The translations under genes were made by a program, and so were the position numbers. Under the pieces are notes generated by a model. That model saw only the letters and a list, made by a program, of their open reading frames with translations. It did no database searches and was not told where the DNA came from. From Clostridiales bacterium (GTDB taxonomy: Bacteria; Bacillota; Clostridia; Lachnospirales; Lachnospiraceae), in the NCBI GenBank assembly GCA_029267975.1, contig JAJUHH010000049.1, forward strand, positions 1 through 11,828: a DNA stretch of 11,828 bases, read 5' to 3'. This document shows, one piece after another, positions 6,863-11,828 of the stretch. How positions within the stretch are numbered: the stretch's first letter is position 1; each line of letters begins with the position of its first letter.

Positions 6863-7873
6863 ATGAGTAAAGTAAGTATTTTGGGCGCTGGAACCTGGGG
6901 TTGCGCCCTGGCCATTGTGTTAGCCGGTAATGGACATGATGTAACCATATGGACAAAAATAGAAAATGAAGCTCGCATGCTAAATGAGAATAGAAAGAAT
7001 ATGAAGAACCTTCCTGGTGCCCAAATGCCGGAGCAGGTGAAGATTATTCTTGATCTGGAGGAAGCCTGTACAGAGAAGGACTTAATTGTTATGGCAGTAG
7101 CTTCCCCTTATATCCGTTCTACGGCAAGACTTGCCAAGCCCTTTATCAAGGAAGGCCAAAGGCTTGTCAATGTATCCAAGGGTATTGAAGACGGCACGCT
7201 CCTTACCTTATCAGAAGTAATCAGCGAAGAAATTCCTCAGGCGGATGTTGCTGTATTATCCGGTCCCAGCCATGCAGAGGAAGTAAGCCGGGGTATCCCT
7301 ACCACGATTGTGGCAGGTGCTACCACTAAAGAAACCGCACGTTTTATTCAGGATATCTTTATGACTGATGTATTCCGTGTCTATACCAGCCCTGATATCA
7401 TCGGTATTGAGCTGGGTGCCTCCTTAAAAAATGTCATTGCCCTGGCTGCAGGTGTCGTTGATGGTCTCGGTTATGGTGATAATACCAAGGCTGCACTTAT
7501 GACCAGAGGTATGGCAGAGATCAGCCGTCTGGGTGTGAAGATGGGCGGTAAGATAGAAACCTTCGCCGGCTTATCCGGTATTGGTGATCTCTTTGTAACC
7601 TGCAACAGTAAGCACAGCCGTAACTGGAATGCCGGTTATCTTATGGGACAGGGCAAATCCATGGAAGAGGCGATACAGATCGTCGGACAAGTTGTGGAGG
7701 GTATTAACTCCGCCAAAGCAGCACTTCATCTGGCACAGAAAAATGAAGTGGAGATGCCCATCGTTGAGCAGATCAACCTGGTATTATTTGAAGGCAAATC
7801 CCCGAAGGAAGCCTTGTATGACCTCCTTGGAAGAGACAAGAGAAAAGAGTATAAGTCTTTAGAATGGGAATAG
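6863..7873 (+). CDS. gpsA: NAD(P)H-dependent glycerol-3-phosphate dehydrogenase
   Basis: GpsA reduces dihydroxyacetone phosphate to sn-glycerol-3-phosphate in the cytoplasm, supplying PlsY and the lipid pathway. The protein has 336 residues, normal for the family. The dinucleotide-binding loop GAGTWGCALA is at 8-17. NVSKGIE (K106), LSGPSHAEEV (133-141), the catalytic lysine region GASLKNVIALAAG (K189) and GDNTKAALMTRG follow, and the substrate-binding SRNW is at 252-255. A strong AAGGAGG at 6852-6858 fixes the ATG at 6863. It ends the der-plsY-gpsA group: a hairpin follows 39 bases after the stop. B. subtilis also has gpsA after der, but without plsY between them. Confidence 0.98.
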   Translation: MSKVSILGAGTWGCALAIVLAGNGHDVTIWTKIENEARMLNENRKNMKNLPGAQMPEQVKIILDLEEACTEKDLIVMAVASPYIRSTARLAKPFIKEGQRLVNVSKGIEDGTLLTLSEVISEEIPQADVAVLSGPSHAEEVSRGIPTTIVAGATTKETARFIQDIFMTDVFRVYTSPDIIGIELGASLKNVIALAAGVVDGLGYGDNTKAALMTRGMAEISRLGVKMGGKIETFAGLSGIGDLFVTCNSKHSRNWNAGYLMGQGKSMEEAIQIVGQVVEGINSAKAALHLAQKNEVEMPIVEQINLVLFEGKSPKEALYDLLGRDKRKEYKSLEWE

Positions 7874-7911
7874 GCGAATAATGAAAGACTGTAATTAATT
7901 TATAGATAATT

Positions 7912-7952
7912 GAAGTACACTGTGAATGCTCGTAAGCTTCATTGTGTACTTC
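7912..7952 (+). terminator. Probable terminator hairpin after gpsA
   Basis: GAAGTACAC (7912-7920) pairs with GTGTACTTC (7944-7952). After one mismatch and a G-U pair the stem continues with TGAA/TTCA and GCT/AGC around a CGTA loop. The tail TTCCTGTATCT is only moderately T-rich, so termination may be partial. The structure is nearly symmetrical. The rest of the gap (7953-8017) is AT-rich, with no clear promoter, and ends in CGGAGG. Confidence 0.6.
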
Positions 7953-8017
7953 TTCCTGTATCTGACCCTGATAATATATTTACAATAAATTAAAAGTGAT
8001 AACCGGAGGTAATGGCA

Positions 8018-8797
8018 ATGCTTGATGAAATTATTCAGATTGTAAAGGAAGCCGGGCAGATTATGCTGAAAGCCCATAATATTCAGGAAAAGGTGCAAAG
8101 CAAGGTAGGCCGGGCTAACTTTGTCACAAAATATGATGTGGAGGTACAGCAATATCTCTACGGGCGACTGTCTGAGCTTTATCCTGACGCAGTATTTATC
8201 GGAGAAGAGGACACGAAGCAGGAGAGGGACAGGCGGCTGTGTGAGGTACCCTATTGCTTTATTATTGACCCCATTGACGGAACCACCAACTTTATTATGG
8301 ATTACCATCACAGTGCCATTTCTGTTGCTTTACTTTCTCATGGTGAGACTGCTGCCGGTATCGTGTATGATCCTTATCTTGAGGAAGTATTTTATGCAGC
8401 CAGGGGAAGGGGCGCATATTTAAACGGTACTCCTTTAAAGCTTCACAATCTGCCTTTGGGGGACGGACTGGTTGCTATGGGTGCCAGTCCCTATTACAGA
8501 GAGAAAACTCAGGAGACCTTCCGCCTGGCTGCAGCCTTATTTGATCGGGCTTTGGATATTCGAAGAAGCGGCTCAGCAGCCCTTGACATCTGTTATGTTG
8601 CTGCCGGACGTTATGTACTCTTTTATGAGCTTTTATTATCTCCCTGGGACTATGCTGCGGCCTCTCTGATTCTTACTGAGGCAGGCGGCTGCATATCCAG
8701 CATGGATCATCAGCCTATCAGCTTTACAGAAGGCAGCTCCATACTGGCGGCAACACCGGCAGCCTATGAGGAATTCTTTCAAATAACAGTGGAGTAA
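8018..8797 (+). CDS. Inositol monophosphatase family phosphatase
   Basis: Enzymes of this family remove phosphate from small sugar or nucleotide phosphates in the cytoplasm using magnesium. Members act on inositol-1-phosphate, fructose-1,6-bisphosphate or 3'-phosphoadenosine nucleotides, and the sequence alone does not settle which. With the start at 8018 the protein has 259 residues. The metal-binding motifs are intact: GEED (E63 and E64), DPIDGTTNF (D84 and D87) and WDYAAASLILTEAGG (D211). I prefer ATG 8018 over the in-frame ATG at 8012 because GGAGG (8005-8009) is eight bases from the former and only two from the latter. The gene is bracketed by hairpins, which suggests a single-gene unit between gpsA and spoIVA, where Bacillus has other small genes. 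Confidence 0.93.
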   Translation: MLDEIIQIVKEAGQIMLKAHNIQEKVQSKVGRANFVTKYDVEVQQYLYGRLSELYPDAVFIGEEDTKQERDRRLCEVPYCFIIDPIDGTTNFIMDYHHSAISVALLSHGETAAGIVYDPYLEEVFYAARGRGAYLNGTPLKLHNLPLGDGLVAMGASPYYREKTQETFRLAAALFDRALDIRRSGSAALDICYVAAGRYVLFYELLLSPWDYAAASLILTEAGGCISSMDHQPISFTEGSSILAATPAAYEEFFQITVE

Positions 8798-8800
8798 GGC

Positions 8801-8830
8801 TTCGTTCCCGTGAACGAATCTTACATTTTT
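8801..8830 (+). terminator. Possible terminator hairpin after the phosphatase gene
   Basis: TTCGTTC (8801-8807) and GAACGAA (8812-8818) form a seven-base-pair stem with a CCGT loop, three bases after the stop codon. The T run TTTTT (8826-8830) is offset by seven bases, so the terminator is weaker than consensus. It probably separates this gene from spoIVA. Confidence 0.5.
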
Positions 8831-8907
8831 ATGTCAATTATTCTAATAAAAAACATTGAAAGAAAAGGAACAAGTATACTGTTTGACTTATCATAAAATG
8901 TGCACCC

Positions 8908-8940
8908 CCCTCATATCTTTAACTATAACCGTAAGGAGGG
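8908..8940 (+). promoter_or_regulatory. Possible ribosome-binding-site-masking stem in the spoIVA leader
   Basis: CCCTC (8908-8912), part of a run CCCCCCTC, is complementary to GAGGG (8936-8940), which overlaps the AAGGAGG ribosome binding site (8933-8939) of spoIVA. The loop would be 23 bases. A match to the sporulation sigma-E -10 element, CATAAAAT, lies just upstream (8892-8899). However, the nearest -35-like sequence (GTATACT, 8874-8880) is only 11 bases away, instead of about 14, so the promoter is uncertain. Confidence 0.35.
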
Positions 8941-8947
8941 TTGGCAT

Positions 8948-10426
8948 ATGTTAGGGCAGTATGATGTTTATAATGATATCCAGGCTAGGACAGGCGGTGA
9001 AATATACATAGGTGTGGTGGGGCCGGTTAGAACAGGAAAATCGACCTTCATAAAGAGATTTATGGATCTCCTTGTAATACCGAATATTGAAGATGTCCAT
9101 AGCAGAGAGCGTGCCATTGATGAATTGCCACAGGCAGCGGCAGGCAAGACCATCATGACCACTGAGCCCAAATTCATTCCGAAAGAAGCCGCTGAAATCG
9201 CCTTTGGCGATGACACCAAAGTAAAGATCCGTTTAATCGATTGTGTGGGATATATGGTTGACGGTGCCTCCGGACATATTGAAAATCAGCATGAACGTAT
9301 GGTAAAAACACCTTGGTATGATTACGAGATTCCTTTTACCCAGGCTGCCGAGCTTGGTACCAGAAAGGTTATCAATGATCACTCCACCATCGGAATTGTT
9401 GTAACAACGGATGGCAGCTTCGGTGACATTCCCAGGATAAACTACCATACAGCGGAAGAGAGAACCATTCATGAGCTGAAGCACCTCGGAAAGCCTTTCA
9501 TAGTACTTCTTAATACAAATAAGCCTTATTCCAATGAAACCATTCAGATCGCTGAAGCGATGCAGGAAGAGTATAATGTTCCTGTTATGCCCGTGAATGC
9601 GGAGCAGTTAAAGAAGGATGATATCAATCGGATCATGGAGAATATTCTGTCTGTCTTCCCCATTACCGAAATTGATTTTTATATGCCCAAATGGGCTGAG
9701 ATGCTGCCTGCCGATCACTGGTTGAAGCGGGATCTGGTTGCTTCCACAAAAGAGCTCTTCAACAATATGACCCAGGTCAAGGATGCAAAATCCCAGAACA
9801 TGGAAACAAACAGCGAATATGTAAAACGCTTTAAGCTGGATAAGATCAATATGCAGGACGGTACCGTCAGTGTCAATGTTGAATTTGACGATGCTTATTA
9901 TTATAAGATCCTTAGTGATCTCATCGGTGTTCCCATCAGCGGCGAATATCAGCTGATCTCAACCCTGCGTGATCTGGCTGGCAGAAAGACGGAATACGAG
10001 AAGGTATCCTATGCAACAGATCAGGTACGCACTAAGGGTTATGGCATTGTATCCCCCTTAAAGGATGAGGTATCCATTGAGGAACCTGAGATTATGAAGC
10101 ATGGTTCCAAATACGGCGTAAAGATCAAAGCAACCGCGCCCTCCATTCATATGATCAAGGCGGACATCATCACTGAGGTTGCTCCGATTGTTGGTACCGA
10201 GGAGCAGGCAAAGGATTTGATCAATTATATCAGGGATAATGCCAAGGAGAATCCGGAAGGTATCTGGGAGACAAATATCTTTGGAAAGACCGTAAGGCAG
10301 CTGGTGGACGATGGAATTAATGCAAAGATCAATAAGCTGACAGACGAGAATCAGCTTAAGCTGCAGGAGACCATGCAGAAGATTGTGAATGACAGCAATG
10401 GCGGTTTGATTTGTATTATTATTTAA
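8948..10426 (+). CDS. spoIVA: Stage IV sporulation protein A, spore-coat base ATPase
   Basis: SpoIVA is made in the mother cell, binds the forespore outer membrane and polymerises with ATP hydrolysis into the basement layer on which the spore coat is built. From ATG 8948 the protein has 492 residues, the length I recall for B. subtilis SpoIVA. An in-frame ATG at 8900 is rejected because AAGGAGG (8933-8939) lies eight bases before 8948. The Walker A motif is GPVRTGKST (25-33). DELPQAAAGKTIMTTEPKF, LIDCVGY and TPWYDYEIPF follow, then HSTIGIVVTTDGS and KPFIVLLNTNKPY. The C-terminal part has DEPEIMKHGSKYGVKIKA and APSIHMIKADI, and ends in GGLICIII, equivalent to the hydrophobic tail used for membrane-surface localisation. 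Expression by sigma-E is expected from the family. A strong terminator follows. Confidence 0.98.
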   Translation: MLGQYDVYNDIQARTGGEIYIGVVGPVRTGKSTFIKRFMDLLVIPNIEDVHSRERAIDELPQAAAGKTIMTTEPKFIPKEAAEIAFGDDTKVKIRLIDCVGYMVDGASGHIENQHERMVKTPWYDYEIPFTQAAELGTRKVINDHSTIGIVVTTDGSFGDIPRINYHTAEERTIHELKHLGKPFIVLLNTNKPYSNETIQIAEAMQEEYNVPVMPVNAEQLKKDDINRIMENILSVFPITEIDFYMPKWAEMLPADHWLKRDLVASTKELFNNMTQVKDAKSQNMETNSEYVKRFKLDKINMQDGTVSVNVEFDDAYYYKILSDLIGVPISGEYQLISTLRDLAGRKTEYEKVSYATDQVRTKGYGIVSPLKDEVSIEEPEIMKHGSKYGVKIKATAPSIHMIKADIITEVAPIVGTEEQAKDLINYIRDNAKENPEGIWETNIFGKTVRQLVDDGINAKINKLTDENQLKLQETMQKIVNDSNGGLICIII

Positions 10427-10444
10427 CGATAATTCTACATATTT

Positions 10445-10467
10445 CGTTAATATATTTAATAATTTGT
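10445..10467 (+). repeat. AT-rich direct repeat, copy 1 (after spoIVA)
   Basis: TAATATATTTAATA (10448-10461) is identical to 10618-10631. With the flanking CG and TTTGT the similarity extends to about 21-23 bases with two single-base gaps. This copy lies just before the spoIVA terminator. The second lies just after the next promoter's -10 element. Confidence 0.5.
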
Positions 10468-10471
10468 AAAT

Positions 10472-10520
10472 AAGGACTATCTCTGTGCGTGGTGGTTTTC
10501 GCACAGGGGTAGTCTTTTTT
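10472..10520 (+). terminator. Strong intrinsic terminator of spoIVA
   Basis: The arm 10472-10489 (ending CTGTGCG) pairs with 10500-10517 (starting CGCACAG) as an 18-base-pair stem with a few G-U pairs. The loop is ten bases and TTTTTT (10515-10520) forms the end of the right arm and the tail. This is the clearest terminator in the window and isolates spoIVA from the hydrolase gene. Confidence 0.93.
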
Positions 10521-10570
10521 GGTGCAGTTTTCGTCCATTTCGTTGATTGTGACAAATTTTCAAAATAGAG

Positions 10571-10610
10571 TTGACATAGAGTTGACAAAATTACCATGCT
10601 TTGCTATAAT
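10571..10610 (+). promoter_or_regulatory. Perfect-consensus sigma-A promoter with duplicated -35 box
   Basis: TTGACA (10582-10587), a 17-base spacer and TATAAT (10605-10610) match the vegetative promoter consensus exactly. A TGC before the -10 adds an extended -10 element. The 11-base block TAGAGTTGACA occurs twice in exact tandem (10566-10576 and 10577-10587), giving a second TTGACA one helical turn upstream, too far from the -10 to serve it directly. Transcription would start near 10617 and leave a leader of about 105 bases before the hydrolase gene. Confidence 0.92.
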
Positions 10611-10615
10611 ACTAA

Positions 10616-10636
10616 CGTAATATATTTAATATTTGT
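10616..10636 (+). repeat. AT-rich direct repeat, copy 2 (transcription start region of the hydrolase gene)
   Basis: This is the second copy of the element at 10445-10467. It covers the predicted transcription start of the downstream gene, so any protein binding it could affect initiation. Both copies sit in AT-rich DNA, so a chance origin is possible. Confidence 0.5.
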
Positions 10637-10669
10637 GTAACAATTAGACCGTTTGTGACTGACTATATT

Positions 10670-10693
10670 CCTTATCTCTGGGAAGACATAAGG
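10670..10693 (+). other. Small hairpin in the hydrolase leader
   Basis: CCTTAT (10670-10675) pairs with ATAAGG (10688-10693) around a 12-base loop, within the predicted 5' untranslated region. I could not match the leader to a known riboswitch; in particular it lacks the conserved blocks of the ydaO (cyclic di-AMP) class often found before wall hydrolases. Confidence 0.35.
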
Positions 10694-10721
10694 TTAGATC
10701 AAATAAATGGAGGACAGTTCC

Positions 10722-11792
10722 ATGAACAAGAAGCTCCTTAATTTTTCCTTGGCATGTATCACCGGAACATTAGTACTCACAGCTGCACCAAAGACTGCAC
10801 TTGCGTATGAGGAAGGTGTCGCCGGTTTCACTTATGATAAAATGTCTACAATATCAGATAACAGCAGCTCAGATGCTATCTCCAGCTTATCTACCTACGA
10901 AATCCCAATTCCCGGCTTTGTAAATATTGGTATTGCTGATGTTGACACAAACCTGTTAATACGCTCCGGCCCCGGAGAAAGCAATAAGATCCTGGGAAAG
11001 CTGCCGAAGAATGGTGGATGTGAAATTATCGAAGAGAGCAAAGACGGTTGGACCAAGATTAAATCCGGTAAAGTAACCGGATATGTGAAAAGTCAGTATC
11101 TGATCACAGGAGCGAAAGCCACCGCTTTGGCAAAGAAGCTTTGTAACCTGGTAGCCACTGCCAATACCAACGGTTTAAATGTCAGAAAAGCACCGTCCGT
11201 AGATGCAGAGATCGTCGATCAGGTAGCAAAGGGAGAAGAATTACTGGTCCTTGATGCAAAGGTATTTACTGATGATAAGGAACATAGTAAATGGGTCAAG
11301 GTGAATATGGACTCCGATGATTCAGAAAACGGTACCGAATTGTACGTATCCAAGAATTATGTTGATTTATCCTATAAGCTGATTGAAGCAGTTTCTATTG
11401 AAGAGCTGCAGTATGGTGCCGGCGTATCCTCAACCCGTGTAAAATTAGTTGACTTAGCAAAAAAATACCTGGGAGATAGATATGTATGGGGCGGTACGAG
11501 ACTTGGTGTCGGCGTTGACTGTTCCGGATTTATGCAGGCTTTGTATGCCAGGATGGGTTATTCGATCCCCCGGGATTCCAGAAGTCAGGCAAGAGGCGGC
11601 AGGACGATTTCCGCTTCCAGCTTAAAGCCGGGTGACCTGGTATTCTATGGAAGTTCCTCCTATATTAATCATGTTGGTATGTATATCGGCAACGGTAAGA
11701 TCATACATGCAAGCAACAGAAGGGACGGTATTAAGATTTCGAATATGTATTACAGAAGACCTGTAAAGTGTGTTCGATATATCAATGACTAA
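10722..11792 (+). CDS. Secreted SH3b-SH3b-NlpC/P60 peptidoglycan hydrolase
   Basis: This is a predicted exported cysteine peptidase that cuts peptide bonds in peptidoglycan stems, typically between D-Glu and the diamino acid. The 356-residue protein begins with a signal peptide (lysines at 3-4, hydrophobic 5-22) and a likely signal peptidase I site after ALA at 26-28. Two bacterial SH3 domains follow: about 71-130 (NLLIRSGPGESNKILGKL to GYVKSQYL) and about 145-216 (GLNVRKAPSVDAEIV to LYVSKNYVDL). The NlpC/P60 domain spans about 240-356. Its catalytic residues are C267 in DCSGF, H317 in NHVGMYIG and H329 in IIHAS. GGAGG (10709-10713) is eight bases before ATG 10722; the upstream in-frame ATG at 10707 overlaps this site and is unlikely to be used. 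The strong promoter suggests growth-phase expression independent of spoIVA. Confidence 0.95.
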   Translation: MNKKLLNFSLACITGTLVLTAAPKTALAYEEGVAGFTYDKMSTISDNSSSDAISSLSTYEIPIPGFVNIGIADVDTNLLIRSGPGESNKILGKLPKNGGCEIIEESKDGWTKIKSGKVTGYVKSQYLITGAKATALAKKLCNLVATANTNGLNVRKAPSVDAEIVDQVAKGEELLVLDAKVFTDDKEHSKWVKVNMDSDDSENGTELYVSKNYVDLSYKLIEAVSIEELQYGAGVSSTRVKLVDLAKKYLGDRYVWGGTRLGVGVDCSGFMQALYARMGYSIPRDSRSQARGGRTISASSLKPGDLVFYGSSSYINHVGMYIGNGKIIHASNRRDGIKISNMYYRRPVKCVRYIND

Positions 11793-11808
11793 AGAAAAGT
11801 AATCGGTG

Positions 11809-11828
11809 GCTGGACAGAGATGTTCAGC
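11809..11828 (+). terminator. Hairpin at the right edge, probable terminator of the hydrolase gene (tail off-window)
   Basis: GCTGGACA (11809-11816) pairs over its full length, with one G-U pair, with TGTTCAGC (11821-11828), around a GAGA loop. It begins 16 bases after the stop codon. Whether a T run follows cannot be seen because the window ends on the last base of the stem. Confidence 0.6.

Noticed and set aside
6514..6978. 154-codon minus-strand open frame across plsY and gpsA
   Set aside because: It is antisense to both conserved genes and reads as a shadow.
10058..10597. 179-codon minus-strand open frame over the spoIVA end and its terminator
   Set aside because: It runs through the terminator hairpin and conserved spoIVA sequence, with no recognisable family.
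10611..10721. Known riboswitch (ydaO/cyclic di-AMP) or WalR box before the NlpC/P60 gene
   Set aside because: The leader lacks the conserved ydaO blocks, and no pair of TGTWAH half-sites with a five-base spacer is present.

Overview
The window is an ordinary housekeeping and sporulation segment from a low-to-moderate GC, endospore-forming Firmicute. The best fit is a clostridium of the Lachnospiraceae (cluster XIVa) type. This rests on spoIVA (spore formers only), on Gram-positive gene order (rbgA-rnhB-flhB-like, and der-gpsA-spoIVA as in Bacillus), on the DUF512 gene directly before der, which is typical of Clostridia, and on strong AAGGAGG ribosome binding sites. The genus is an inference. 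All genes found lie on the + strand, and there are no tRNAs, rRNAs, insertion sequences, phage genes or CRISPR arrays.

Layout. (1) 1-4696: the 3' part of rbgA (50S assembly GTPase, cut by the left edge), rnhB, a small stand-alone FlhB C-domain protein, yraN, pgeF and a PDZ/radical-SAM-like DUF512 gene. From the FlhB-like gene to DUF512 the genes overlap or lie close together and read as an operon. (2) 4890-7873: der, plsY and gpsA, with gaps of 2 and 15 bases. This joins a ribosome-assembly GTPase to two consecutive phospholipid steps: GpsA makes glycerol-3-phosphate and PlsY acylates it. (3) 8018-8797: an inositol-monophosphatase-family gene set off by hairpins on both sides. (4) 8948-10426: spoIVA, the spore-coat base ATPase, ending in a textbook intrinsic terminator. 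(5) 10722-11792: a secreted SH3b-SH3b-NlpC/P60 cell-wall hydrolase, driven by a perfect-consensus sigma-A promoter and followed by a hairpin cut off by the right edge.

No new multi-gene system is evident. The least expected structure is a degenerate 36-bp (12-codon) tandem repeat. It begins inside the acidic C-terminal tail of rbgA and runs past the stop codon almost to rnhB, with the last three units still in the rbgA frame but interrupted by stops. A second small repeat family lies between rnhB and the FlhB-like gene. Other points worth checking are a nested inverted repeat before der, a leader in spoIVA that may mask the ribosome binding site, and an exact 11-bp duplication of the -35 region in the hydrolase promoter.
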